Shown here: positions 24,626 through 31,497 of the stretch, piece after piece
Position numbering within the stretch: position 1 is the first letter of the stretch
Layout of the letters: the number at the start of each line of letters is the position of its first letter
Source: an uncultured Clostridia bacterium
GTDB lineage: Bacteria > Bacillota > Clostridia > TANB77 > CAG-508
Direction of reading: 5' to 3'
NCBI GenBank assembly: GCA_934155265.1
Contig: CAKPGU010000013.1
Coordinates: forward strand, 1-51,057
Length of the DNA: 51,057 nt
Made by a program: the position numbers and the translations under genes
Notes under the pieces: model-generated
What the model was told of the DNA's origin: nothing
The model's database searches: none
What the model saw: only the letters and a program-made list of their open reading frames with translations

Positions 24626-24799
24626 ATGAAAGTGATATTAATAACTATTTTATGCTGGTTATTCTATGTGGTAGGTAAACTTACAGGAGAGATAAAAACA
24701 CTAGAAAAAATAAAAAATCACATAAAGGAATCGAAAGATTGGAACGAATTTATGGAAATGTTATCTGTAGACTTTAACAAAAACAATATCGAGGTGTGA
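24626..24799 (+). CDS. Small single-pass membrane protein (57 aa)
   Basis: One N-terminal membrane helix (VILITILCWLFYVVG) and a soluble helical tail. The start overlaps the previous stop (TAAATG), with AAAGGAGAAG upstream. Function unknown. Confidence 0.6.
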   Translation: MKVILITILCWLFYVVGKLTGEIKTLEKIKNHIKESKDWNEFMEMLSVDFNKNNIEV

Positions 24800-24800
24800 G

Positions 24801-24941
24801 ATGAAACAATTAGATCAAGATAAACTCTGCAAGAGATGTGCGGGATGTAACAGATTGCTTTTAGAAGAATTTAACGGAGTTTATAGATGCAATAATTTTA
24901 TAGAAATGGAGCGAAAGAAGAATGAACAAATACAGAAATAA
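24801..24941 (+). CDS. Small cysteine-rich protein (46 aa)
   Basis: Contains CKRCAGC and, 15 residues later, CNN, a possible zinc site. Starts 1 base after the previous stop and overlaps the next gene. Function unknown. Confidence 0.55.
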   Translation: MKQLDQDKLCKRCAGCNRLLLEEFNGVYRCNNFIEMERKKNEQIQK

Positions 24942-25252
24942 AAAAACGCAAGTAGACATGTATGTATTTGACTCAATAGCTGAAAGCAAGAGATATAAAG
25001 AATTAGTTTTATTACAAAGAGCAGGAGAAATACAAAATTTAGAATTACAACCGAGATTTTTATTGCAAGAAAGCTTTAAGAAAAACGGGAAAACATACAG
25101 AAGGATTGAATATATAGCAGACTTTATGTATTGCCAACGTCGGCAAAATCATAGTAGAGGACGTTAAAGGAAAAGAAACTGATGTATTTAAGTTAAAGCA
25201 CAAGTTATTCGAGAAGAAATATCCAGATTTAACATTAAAAATAATAAAGTAA
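24922..25252 (+). pseudogene. DUF1064 nuclease-like gene with +1 frame break
   Basis: Frame one gives MNKYRNKKTQVDMYVFDS...YIADFMYCQ and then runs to a stop at 25165. Removing one base at the zero-frame CGG codon (25141-25143) restores GKIIVEDVKGKETDVFKLK and KYPDLTLKIIK, ending at 25252, the normal DUF1064 end. DUF1064 proteins are thought to be small phage nucleases related to Holliday-junction resolvases. The break is a single extra base, either a mutation, a sequencing error or a shift site. Confidence 0.8.
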
Positions 25253-25265
25253 AGGAGAAAAGATT

Positions 25266-25739
25266 ATGGCAGATGTAGCTGATAATGAGGAATTGATAGC
25301 AACAAGAAAGTTGCATGGCTTAGATGATGGATTATTTGAAGAAGATGAGAAAATCAAAGTAGGAGAATATGTAAGAACAGATAAAGGAAAAATTGCAAAA
25401 GTAACATCTGTGGCAAAAGAAGCACTAAAAGAAATTTTAGGCGCAAATGAATATAGAAATGTAGGATTTTGCAATACAGAACCGTATGTTTATGGAAATA
25501 TAGTAAAACACAGCAAACAACTAATAGATTTAATAGAAGTAAAAGATTTGATTTGTTTTAAAAATACTTTATCGTCTAACACTTTAGAAAATGAAGAAAT
25601 GATAATACATATTTTTAACAATGAAACTTTACAAGAAGTAAAACAAGCAATTGAAGATGAAGAGATTAAAATAATATCAATATTAACAAAAGAAAGTTAT
25701 ATGGTCAATTGCTATAAAGCAGGAGGAGAAGATGAATAA
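25266..25739 (+). CDS. Hypothetical phage protein (157 aa)
   Basis: Beta-rich N-terminus (KVGEYVRTDKGKIAKVTSV) then YRNVGFCNTEPYVYGNIVKHSKQLIDLIE, a type seen often in Clostridial and Streptococcal prophages and possibly a small beta-barrel. Preceded by AAAGGAG. Function unknown. Confidence 0.6.
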   Translation: MADVADNEELIATRKLHGLDDGLFEEDEKIKVGEYVRTDKGKIAKVTSVAKEALKEILGANEYRNVGFCNTEPYVYGNIVKHSKQLIDLIEVKDLICFKNTLSSNTLENEEMIIHIFNNETLQEVKQAIEDEEIKIISILTKESYMVNCYKAGGEDE

Positions 25740-25992
25740 AAAAATAGCAAGACAGTATTATTGTAATAAATGTGGAGTTGAAATAGCAAAGAAAAAAAGA
25801 CACACATATTACAAATATAATTCAAAAGCTTGTGTAACAACAAAAGATTTTGAACTATGTACAACTTGTAATAATGAATTAAGAAATTGGTTAGAAAACA
25901 AATATATTTCAACAACACAGCAATTAATAAATTCGTTTCCGATTTTCCTAGAGCAGAAGGAGAATAGATATGCTAAAATTAGAAATACATAG
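25732..25992 (+). CDS. Zinc-ribbon protein (86 aa)
   Basis: YYCNKCGVE and LCTTCNNEL form a two-knuckle zinc ribbon (residues about 8-45). AGGAGG within the previous gene precedes the ATG, which overlaps that gene by 8 bases. Likely nucleic-acid or protein binding. Confidence 0.65.
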   Translation: MNKKIARQYYCNKCGVEIAKKKRHTYYKYNSKACVTTKDFELCTTCNNELRNWLENKYISTTQQLINSFPIFLEQKENRYAKIRNT

Positions 25993-26113
25993 AGCAAAAT
26001 ATTATCATAGTCAGTGGAATTACTATATTATCACCAAAAGATTAACATTAAAATGTAATCCTCCAACATATAAATGGTTGTGTTTTGTAATTGGTTATGA
26101 GAAAGGAGAATAG
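25970..26113 (+). CDS. Small phage protein (47 aa)
   Basis: Basic and aromatic (YYHSQWNYYIITKRLTL), with AGAAGGAGA upstream and overlap with the previous gene. Function unknown. Confidence 0.5.
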   Translation: MLKLEIHRAKYYHSQWNYYIITKRLTLKCNPPTYKWLCFVIGYEKGE

Positions 26114-26115
26114 AT

Positions 26116-26220
26116 ATGTTTAAAACATTAATAAGAAGAGATACGACAGTACATATAAAACAAGATGATGGGCGAATATGGTATTGCCCTGAAAGCAATA
26201 TTGTAGAAGTAAAGGAGTAA
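26116..26220 (+). CDS. Small phage protein (34 aa)
   Basis: Short beta-like peptide (TVHIKQDDGRIWYCPES). GAAAGGAGAA upstream, 2 bases after the previous stop. Function unknown. Confidence 0.45.
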   Translation: MFKTLIRRDTTVHIKQDDGRIWYCPESNIVEVKE

Positions 26221-26222
26221 AT

Positions 26223-26489
26223 ATGAGCGAAGAAGAATTTGAAAAAGCTTTAAAAGATTGGGGAGTATCATCAGAATTTAAAAATAAAAAAGATAGATTG
26301 TATTATATGTATTGTATTGCGTCACTGTATAATAAAAAAATAGAAATTATAAAAGTATCAAAAAGAAAATGTTATAGAAAAATTATGAAAAAAAGAGGAA
26401 TTGAAATCAGTATGTGGGCAATGATGAGAAATTATAATGATGAATTAAAAAGTAATAGATATGAGATTATAGAAGCAAATATTATTTAA
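26223..26489 (+). CDS. Hypothetical phage protein (88 aa)
   Basis: Basic, helical protein with no recognised motif (YYMYCIASLYNKKIEIIKVSK). AAAGGAG upstream, 2 bases after the previous stop. Function unknown. Confidence 0.5.
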   Translation: MSEEEFEKALKDWGVSSEFKNKKDRLYYMYCIASLYNKKIEIIKVSKRKCYRKIMKKRGIEISMWAMMRNYNDELKSNRYEIIEANII

Positions 26490-26506
26490 TTAAGGAGTAA
26501 AAAGAT

Positions 26507-26726
26507 ATGAATAAAACAATTAGAATTAATATTAAAAGTTCGTAAAGGACAAAAAGAAATAATAGAATGTGCTGGAGGAAGTTGTATGAATTGTGACCCA
26601 GATATCAAAGCTTTAACTGAAAGTATAGATATTTTATCAGATTATAAAAGAGTATTAAAAGAGAATGAACAGCTACGAACAGAAGTGAACAGCTTAAAAA
26701 GAAAACTAAAAGAAGGTGAGGAATAA
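26507..26726 (+). pseudogene. Small phage gene with +1 frame break near its start
   Basis: The ATG at 26507 gives only 12 residues. Removing one base in the AAAAC run at 26513-26517 gives a 72-codon frame: LELILKVRKGQKEIIEC, then GGSCMNCDPDIKALTESID and a coiled coil. Translation may also begin at ATG 26586, which has GGAGGA eight bases upstream and yields 46 aa. I cannot tell which is used. Confidence 0.6.
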
Positions 26727-26837
26727 ATGAACGAGGAAGAAAAAGAAACGATAAAAAGAATAACAGAAGATTGCACATTTAGAGAATTGCTTTTACTAAG
26801 AATAATAGAAAAACTACAAAAAAGAATAAAGAATTGA
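26727..26837 (+). CDS. Small phage protein (36 aa)
   Basis: Charged helical peptide that begins right after the previous stop (TAAATG) with GGTGAGGAA upstream; its stop overlaps the next TTG start. Function unknown. Confidence 0.45.
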   Translation: MNEEEKETIKRITEDCTFRELLLLRIIEKLQKRIKN

Positions 26838-27091
26838 AAGAAAATAATAATAAATACACAATACATTTAACGGACGAGCAATACAAAACAGTAATAGAAA
26901 ATGCACAAAATGATATAAAACAAAAATGGATTCAAAAAGTAAAAGACAAGATAGAAGAAATATTAAATAATAAAGAATATAGAATTGTATTTGAAGGAAA
27001 TGCAGAATTTCCAGACGACGCAACAATTATTAATGCACAGAAATATATTAAGCTAGAAAAAATGCAAGAACTAATAGAAGAAAGAGAATAG
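26834..27091 (+). CDS. Hypothetical phage protein (85 aa)
   Basis: TTG start in a TTGA overlap with the previous stop. Acidic, mainly helical protein with a short strand region (YRIVFEGNAEFPDDATIINAQKY). Function unknown. Confidence 0.5.
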   Translation: MKENNNKYTIHLTDEQYKTVIENAQNDIKQKWIQKVKDKIEEILNNKEYRIVFEGNAEFPDDATIINAQKYIKLEKMQELIEERE

Positions 27092-27093
27092 AA

Positions 27094-27210
27094 ATGAAAT
27101 TTAAAGATAAAGATTTTGAAGAAAAGTTTTTGAAGTGGTTAAATTCTAAAACAGAAGAAGAAATAATTGAAGGAATTGAAAAAATAATAGAAGAAAGAGA
27201 GGAAAAATAA
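27094..27210 (+). CDS. Small phage protein (38 aa)
   Basis: Highly charged helix (EEIIEGIEKIIEEREEK) whose C-terminus repeats that of the previous gene (IEERE), suggesting a local duplication. Function unknown. Confidence 0.45.
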   Translation: MKFKDKDFEEKFLKWLNSKTEEEIIEGIEKIIEEREEK

Positions 27211-27212
27211 AA

Positions 27213-27401
27213 ATGGATAATGATTTAAAAGAAGATTTACTTTATGCATTATGTTTGTCTATTTTGACAGTTTCATTTGTTCTTTCAATAGCGATACCTT
27301 GCTTGATTGGTAAAAAAATGAATATTGAAAAAGAATTAAAAATGAAAGAACTTGAAATTTATGGAGAATATAGAGAAAATGGAGGAAATATAAATGAGTA
27401 A
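27213..27401 (+). CDS. Small membrane protein (62 aa)
   Basis: One membrane helix (LLYALCLSILTVSFVLSIAI, residues 8-30) followed by a charged coiled tail. Resembles phage proteins that have one helix and a basic tail; function unknown. Confidence 0.55.
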   Translation: MDNDLKEDLLYALCLSILTVSFVLSIAIPCLIGKKMNIEKELKMKELEIYGEYRENGGNINE

Positions 27402-27771
27402 AAAATATAAAGGTTGGGAATTAATGAAAGCAATAGCAGATGGAGAGATAAAAAATAAAAGTAGATTTAAAGCGGGATATAGAACTTTTATCGCTAGAGA
27501 CGGTTATTTATTTACAGAATGTAGTGATAGGCAAGAATATGCTACGACCTTTGAACTAGCTTGGGATTTTGAATTAATAGAAGATGAAAAAGACGTAGAA
27601 AAAATATACTGCACTAACAATAATCAAGGTATGATAACAAATTCATCCGACGATAATGAAAAAGAAAGAGAATTAAGAAAGTATATAGTAAATAATTGTA
27701 AAGATATAGAAGAGATATTACAAGCAGTAAAACAAATAGATAAAAGGGTAAAGAAATTGGAGAAAGAATAA
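27394..27771 (+). CDS. Hypothetical phage protein (125 aa)
   Basis: Begins YKGWELMKAIADGEIKNKSRF, a pattern I have seen often in short Firmicute phage proteins, with a beta N-terminal half and a C-terminal coiled coil. GGAGG upstream; overlaps the previous gene by 8 bases. Function unknown. Confidence 0.6.
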   Translation: MSKKYKGWELMKAIADGEIKNKSRFKAGYRTFIARDGYLFTECSDRQEYATTFELAWDFELIEDEKDVEKIYCTNNNQGMITNSSDDNEKERELRKYIVNNCKDIEEILQAVKQIDKRVKKLEKE

Positions 27772-27772
27772 A

Positions 27773-28084
27773 ATGGGAAGATATTTATTAAATAACAAAG
27801 TTTACGATACAGACAAAGCAGAAGAAATAATTAAATATAGAAAAGCAGTAAAGCACAACGGATTAGTTTTTGATACATATCCACAATATATACATACATT
27901 ATACAAAACACAAAAAGGACAATTTTTCGTGCATATAGGAGAATATGTTAAAGATTCTAATGTTTTGTATACAGATAAAGATTATATTGAATTGTTAGAG
28001 ACTGATGAAGTAAAAAAGATACTAAATCAATTAAACGCAATAGAAGAGTATAAGAAAACATTTAACGATTTAGAGGAGGACTAA
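27773..28084 (+). CDS. Hypothetical phage protein (103 aa)
   Basis: Beta-rich (LLNNKVYDTDKAEEIIKYRK, THIGEYV-like repeats): the form of phage proteins that start G-R-Y-L-L-x-x-K-x-Y-D-T. Starts 1 base after the previous stop. Function unknown. Confidence 0.55.
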   Translation: MGRYLLNNKVYDTDKAEEIIKYRKAVKHNGLVFDTYPQYIHTLYKTQKGQFFVHIGEYVKDSNVLYTDKDYIELLETDEVKKILNQLNAIEEYKKTFNDLEED

Positions 28085-28087
28085 TCT

Positions 28088-28321
28088 ATGACAAATTATG
28101 AACAAATAATAATATCAGCTGAAAGATATGCACTAGGAAGAATGACATATATAGTGGAAATAACAACAAACTATATATCTAAAGAAATAAGACGTGGTAA
28201 ATTATCAAAATCATGTTTAAAGATAATTGAAAGAGATATAGAAGATGCAAAAGATTTAGGAATGGAATGTGACAAACAACAATGGTTAAAGTTATTAGAA
28301 AAAATTGAGGAGGCTATATGA
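28088..28321 (+). CDS. Hypothetical phage protein (77 aa)
   Basis: MTNYEQIIISAERYALGRMTYIVEIT then a helical tail; the RYALGRMTYI pattern is common in Firmicute phages. GAGGAGG precedes the start. Function unknown. Confidence 0.6.
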   Translation: MTNYEQIIISAERYALGRMTYIVEITTNYISKEIRRGKLSKSCLKIIERDIEDAKDLGMECDKQQWLKLLEKIEEAI

Positions 28322-28671
28322 CAGAGAAAGAAGCACAACAAGTATTAGATGAATTAAACGAAATAAAACCAGAACAGCTTGAAGGTAATGCAAAAAGATT
28401 ATTTGAAGCAATAATGCTAATTGCCGACGAGCGAGATGAGTACAAGAACGAAGTAATAGAAAAAGACAATAAAATAAAACGACTAGAAAATATGAATAAA
28501 TTTCAAAGTAAAGATATTAAAGAAGCAGTAGATTATACTTTTGAATTAAATAAAGAGATAGAATTAAAAGACAAAATAATAGATTTAATGTCTGAACAAT
28601 TAACAACACCGATACACGATAAAAATTGGGTAAAAGAATATTATGAGAAGAAAGTAAAAGAAAAGGAATGA
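28318..28671 (+). CDS. Coiled-coil phage protein (117 aa)
   Basis: Helical with a long central coiled coil (LIADERDEYKNEVIEKDNKI). ATGA overlap with the previous gene. Function unknown. Confidence 0.6.
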   Translation: MTEKEAQQVLDELNEIKPEQLEGNAKRLFEAIMLIADERDEYKNEVIEKDNKIKRLENMNKFQSKDIKEAVDYTFELNKEIELKDKIIDLMSEQLTTPIHDKNWVKEYYEKKVKEKE

Positions 28672-28676
28672 TACAA

Positions 28677-28896
28677 ATGAAAATACCGAGATATATAACG
28701 AGGCAAGAAAAAACAAGACGGAGAAATTATAATACATAAGTATAAATTTATAGAAAAATGCAATGATAATTTATTTTTATACGAAGAAGTAAAGCAAAAA
28801 TACAAAATGTGTTTTACAAGATATGATTTGGGATTAGTAAAAGAAATAGTAAAAGCACCAAAATCAGACTTAAAAGTAGAAAAAGTAAAAATTTGA
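28677..28896 (+). pseudogene. Small phage gene with +1 frame break at AGG
   Basis: Frame one reads MKIPRYIT then R at AGG (28701-28703) and stops after 20 residues. Skipping one base restores GKKKQDGEIIIHKYKFIEK, continuing to LKVEKVKI and a stop at 28896, a 72-residue product. AAAGGAATGA precedes the start. The restored product is coherent and about the usual length for small phage proteins; function unknown. Confidence 0.65.
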
Positions 28897-28907
28897 GGAG
28901 GGTACAG

Positions 28908-29324
28908 ATGACACTAGATAGAGAGGATCTAAAAGATTATAAACATAATCAAGAATGGATAAAAGGAAGATTAGAGTACATAGAAGAATATAAAACAAGT
29001 ATAACAAATATAACATCAGTAATATCAGATATGCCACGAGGAAGTAAAGAAGTACAAGACAGTATGGCAGAAAAAGTTGTAACATTATTAGACAATGTAG
29101 AAGAATTGCTTGCAAGGATAATTAAAGAGCAAGAAAAGCAAAAATTAATATTAGAACAATTAGACAAAGTGGAGCAACCTTATAAGCTAATATTAGAAAA
29201 AGAGTATATACAAGGAAAATCATTAGTAACAGTTGCAAGTGAAATGAACTATACTTATGAATATATTAGAAAAGCAAATGGAACAGCATTAAAAAAATTT
29301 GAAGAGGTCACAAAAAGCTACTGA
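28908..29324 (+). CDS. Sigma-like late transcription regulator (ArpU/DUF1492-like)
   Basis: The 138-aa protein ends with a sigma-70 region 4-like HTH (YIQGKSLVTVASEMNYTYEYIRK, residues about 98-122). The N-terminal part is coiled (DYKHNQEWIKGRLEYIEEYK). Such proteins close the early operon and switch on late genes in Firmicute phages. The ATG at 28908 follows GGAGGGTACAG. It stands next to the control region at 29325-30497. Confidence 0.75.
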   Translation: MTLDREDLKDYKHNQEWIKGRLEYIEEYKTSITNITSVISDMPRGSKEVQDSMAEKVVTLLDNVEELLARIIKEQEKQKLILEQLDKVEQPYKLILEKEYIQGKSLVTVASEMNYTYEYIRKANGTALKKFEEVTKSY

Positions 29325-29413
29325 AAAGCACATATAAACTGTGATAATATATATAATGAAAAAGAAACAAAGTACAGGAAACCTGTCAACTAACAAGCAA
29401 ACTATTTTTTGAT

Positions 29414-29444
29414 AAGAGCAGATGTTTTAAATGTCTGTTCTTTT
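29414..29444 (+). terminator. Terminator of the early operon
   Basis: AAGAGCAGA pairs with TCTGTTCTT (one G-U pair) around an 11-base loop, then TTTTATT. It lies 90 bases after the late regulator. Confidence 0.7.
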
Positions 29445-29515
29445 ATTAATTAGAACAAGAAATAAACAAAAAGCTGTTGCTATTGCAACAAAACACGAAA
29501 AAAATACAAAAAATA

Positions 29516-29544
29516 TTGATTTTTCAATAAAAGTAGGGTATAAT
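29516..29544 (+). promoter_or_regulatory. Rightward promoter facing the small membrane peptide gene
   Basis: TTGATT and perfect TATAAT with a 17-base spacer. Transcripts would begin near 29551 and run towards the 3' end of the leftward gene at 29658-29867, so they could act as antisense RNA. Confidence 0.65.
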
Positions 29545-29556
29545 AATTAAAGAAAT

Positions 29557-29600
29557 AATTACATTTGTAACATATTTGTAATATAAATGTAATATAAATG
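29557..29600 (+). repeat. Four tandem 11-bp repeats
   Basis: Units ending TTTG, TTTG, AATG, AATG at 29567, 29578, 29589 and 29600 repeat with exact 11-base spacing; the last two (TAATATAAATG) are identical. One unit per helical turn suggests a protein-binding array. A second possible promoter (TTGACA 29604-29609, TAAGAT 29627-29632) starts at its end. Confidence 0.6.
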
Positions 29601-29638
29601 TAATTGACAAAAGAAAATACAAAAGGTAAGATATATAA

Positions 29639-29668
29639 AAAGAGAAATGAGCTAAGCTCATCTCTCAT
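29639..29668 (-). terminator. Terminator of the small membrane peptide gene
   Basis: On the minus strand GATGAGCT pairs with AGCTCATT/C-type sequence in a nearly loop-free palindrome, followed by CTCTTTTTATAT. It ends the leftward gene and may also stop rightward RNA. Confidence 0.65.
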
Positions 29669-29867
29669 CATCGTTAAAATTGGAGTTTTGTGTTGGTTGC
29701 ACATGCTCCCTTTTTTTATCTATCGGTTCGACAGATAAAGATACTTGAAAACCATTTTTCAGCTTTGCTGAGCCATCGCCTTTCAAGTTCTTAATGAATT
29801 GCGTAGCCTTTTCAATTGCAATACCAATTGCGAAAGTAAGACATGCAAGACTTAAGATTATCTCCAC
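29658..29867 (-). CDS. Small membrane peptide, type I toxin-like (69 aa)
   Basis: The GTG at 29867 follows AAGGAGGTGA by 6-8 bases and gives MEIILSLACLTFAIGIAIEK, one membrane helix, then KNLKGDGSAKLKNGFQVSLSVEP and a charged tail. It has its own consensus promoter, a 130-base leader with a long hairpin, a terminator, and an opposing promoter at its 3' end: the arrangement of Gram-positive type I toxin genes such as txpA or bsrG. Toxicity is inference; it could also be another small membrane protein. Confidence 0.65.
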   Translation of the reverse strand: MEIILSLACLTFAIGIAIEKATQFIKNLKGDGSAKLKNGFQVSLSVEPIDKKREHVQPTQNSNFNDDER

Positions 29868-29920
29868 AACACTCACCTCCTTCTTATGTAATTGCACTTA
29901 ACTATTCAAAGCGAAGAGTC

Positions 29921-29976
29921 AGGTGCACGGATTAATAGTTGAAATGCAAAGATATCAATTACTAATCTATGCACCT
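29921..29976 (-). ncRNA. Leader hairpin of the small membrane peptide mRNA
   Basis: AGGTGCA/TGCACCT, a two-by-two internal loop, then about 12 more pairs (29930-29942 with 29955-29967) enclose a 12-base loop. It fills much of the untranslated leader and may limit translation, as in type I toxin mRNAs. Confidence 0.55.
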
Positions 29977-29988
29977 AACCGAAGGAGT

Positions 29989-30017
29989 TTTATAACGATG
30001 ATTTTAGTATATATAAT
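29989..30017 (+). promoter_or_regulatory. Possible rightward promoter for the structured RNA
   Basis: TTTATA and TATAAT lie 17 bases apart. The -35 box is weak. It overlaps the divergent leftward promoter. Confidence 0.4.
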
Positions 30018-30034
30018 ATAATTTAAATTGTCAA
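30006..30034 (-). promoter_or_regulatory. Promoter of the small membrane peptide gene
   Basis: On the minus strand perfect TTGACA and TATACT are 17 bases apart; RNA would begin near 29999. Confidence 0.75.
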
Positions 30035-30054
30035 TACAAAAAATGACAAAAAAT

Positions 30055-30092
30055 TATAAGAGCTTATCGTTCATGATAAACTCTTTTTCTAG
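30055..30092. terminator. Hairpin with T tracts on both sides
   Basis: AAGAG-TTATC and GATAA-CTCTT pair around GTTCAT with one C-A mismatch on the plus strand (a G-U pair on the minus strand). TTTTT follows on the plus strand and an A/T-rich run on the minus. It may end a leftward transcript of the control region. Confidence 0.5.
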
Positions 30093-30099
30093 TTGTTAT

Positions 30100-30480
30100 T
30101 ACTAGTATGCTAGGTAGCTGATAATATAAAAGATTTAACGAAATGACCTCCTTTCATTGGGAAACAGAAATAATGGGACAAAGAACTTTCCTAGCAAGTT
30201 CTAATTAATTGATATTAACAGATACTAGATATGTTGATATAAATATAAAGAATAAAAGCGAGTCAGCTTATAGCATCATTATTTATTGTTCAGAGCTTTT
30301 CTAGTGAGCTCTAATTTTATATTTGTAAGTTGTATGCAGTGATATAAAGGTATGAAGTGAAGAGAACACTGAACCGATTGCAAAAGAAAAAACAAGTGAA
30401 ATACTATGAGGTTTGATTGTTTGCTTATAGTAACACAAATAACAATAATAACGCAAATTTATATCATTGCATAGAGCTTA
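30100..30480 (+). ncRNA. Candidate large structured RNA (ROOL/GOLLD-like position)
   Basis: No coding frame is convincing from 29868 to 30497, yet many helices are visible: 30182-30202, 30212-30240 and 30292-30312 (each with CTAG in its loop), 30241-30249 with 30316-30324, 30403-30410 with 30424-30431, and a 16-bp helix 30333-30348 with 30458-30473. The unpaired-by-Watson-Crick positions in these helices are G-T on the plus strand, which would be A-C on the other strand, so the RNA is most likely read rightwards. Prophage location before the packaging genes is compatible with large ornate phage RNAs; identity is not proved. The 5' end may be nearer 30024. Confidence 0.55.
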
Positions 30481-30497
30481 TAAAGAAAGAGTAAGAT

Positions 30498-30641
30498 ATG
30501 AATAAAGAATATTGTATGAAGAACAGATGCAACGGTTGTAAAAATTATGATTATTGTTTTGAATATAAGAAAAAGAGAAAAAATAACAAAAAGTTAAAAA
30601 ATAATAGTATATTCGACAAAAAACGACAAAATAATAAATAG
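30498..30641 (+). CDS. Small cysteine-containing basic protein (47 aa)
   Basis: YCMKNRCNGCKNYDYCFEYKKK has four cysteines in a row of spacings 4, 2 and 5, followed by a very basic tail. The ribosome site is weak (GAGTAAGAT). It stands directly after the structured RNA. Function unknown; similar short C-x-x-C peptides occur in phages. Confidence 0.5.
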   Translation: MNKEYCMKNRCNGCKNYDYCFEYKKKRKNNKKLKNNSIFDKKRQNNK

Positions 30642-30679
30642 AATATGTTATAATTATATTATCGAGAGGAGATGATATA

Positions 30680-30928
30680 ATGAATTGCCCAAAATGTGGA
30701 AGTGAAAATGTAAATATTCAAGTTGTGAATGAACAGAAATTAGTTACAAAACATCATGGTTTACTTTGGTGGTTGTGTATTGGATGGTGGTGGATACCAG
30801 TAAAATGGTTATTTTTAACTGTGCCAGCGCTATTTGCAGCAATATTCATTGGAAAAAGAAAGAAAATAAAGAACAAAACAAAGACGATGAGAGTTTGCCA
30901 AAATTGCGGATATCATTGGAAAAACTAA
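30680..30928 (+). CDS. Zinc-ribbon membrane protein (82 aa)
   Basis: CPKCGSENVN at the N-terminus and VCQNCGYHW at the C-terminus form a split zinc ribbon around two Trp-rich membrane helices (LLWWLCIGWWWIPVKWLF and LTVPALFAAIFIG). GAGAGGAGATGA precedes the ATG. Similar proteins occur in gut Firmicutes and their phages; function unknown. Confidence 0.7.
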   Translation: MNCPKCGSENVNIQVVNEQKLVTKHHGLLWWLCIGWWWIPVKWLFLTVPALFAAIFIGKRKKIKNKTKTMRVCQNCGYHWKN

Positions 30929-30953
30929 AGCACTTAGGTGCTTTTTCTTTTTG
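30927..30953 (+). terminator. Rho-independent terminator
   Basis: AAAGCAC and GTGCTTT around TTAG, followed by TTCTTTTT; overlaps the stop of the previous gene. Confidence 0.75.
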
Positions 30954-30973
30954 CTTAAAAGGAGTGAATAAAA

Positions 30974-31117
30974 ATGTTAAAGATTATGTTATTAATTATA
31001 TTGAGTCCAATAACTATATTGTCAGGAATAGTCAGCATGGCAATTATATATGCAATTATAGATAAGATAATAGATTATATAAAAGCAATAAACAATAGAG
31101 ATGATAAGCAATGCTAA
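30974..31117 (+). CDS. Small membrane protein (47 aa)
   Basis: Hydrophobic helix (MLLIILSPITILSGIVSMAIIYAII in parts) and a charged end. AAAAGGAGTG precedes the start; overlaps the HNH gene by 7 bases. Function unknown. Confidence 0.55.
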   Translation: MLKIMLLIILSPITILSGIVSMAIIYAIIDKIIDYIKAINNRDDKQC

Positions 31118-31497
31118 AGAGTTGTAGTTATTGTGGAAAGATACATGATAGCAAATATATATGCAAAGAAAAACCTAAACGAAAAAAAGAAGTAACAGAA
31201 GCGGACAAATTTAGATGGACAAGAGTATGGCAAAAGAAAAGAGAAGATATAAAGAAAAGAGATTTATATTTGTGCCAGATATGTATTAGGAAATTATACA
31301 ATACAAAAAACAAATACAATACAACTAACTTAAGTGTACACCATAATATACCAATAAATGAAGACTACAATAAAAGATTAGATAATGACAACTTATTAAC
31401 AGTATGTGATTATCATCACGAATTATGTGAAAATAAAAAGATACCAAGAGAAGTAGTACAAAAAATAATAAATGAACAGGAGAAAAAATATGATTAG
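31111..31497 (+). CDS. HNH endonuclease next to terminase
   Basis: The 128-aa protein has two N-terminal knuckles (CSYCGKIH, YICKEK) and a full HNH core: LCQICIRK, SVHHNIPINED, then DNLLTVCDYHHELCE. Phage HNH proteins beside the terminase nick at cos and are needed for packaging in HK97-type phages. It lies 300 bases before the small terminase gene. Confidence 0.9.
   Translation: MLKSCSYCGKIHDSKYICKEKPKRKKEVTEADKFRWTRVWQKKREDIKKRDLYLCQICIRKLYNTKNKYNTTNLSVHHNIPINEDYNKRLDNDNLLTVCDYHHELCENKKIPREVVQKIINEQEKKYD

Noticed and set aside
30143..30158. ACCTCCTTTC resembling the 16S 3' end (anti-Shine-Dalgarno)
   Set aside because: Read on the other strand it is simply GAAAGGAGGT, and no ATG, GTG or TTG follows at a useful distance (only ATT), so neither an anti-SD role nor a gene is supported; it may be a relic of a leftward gene.
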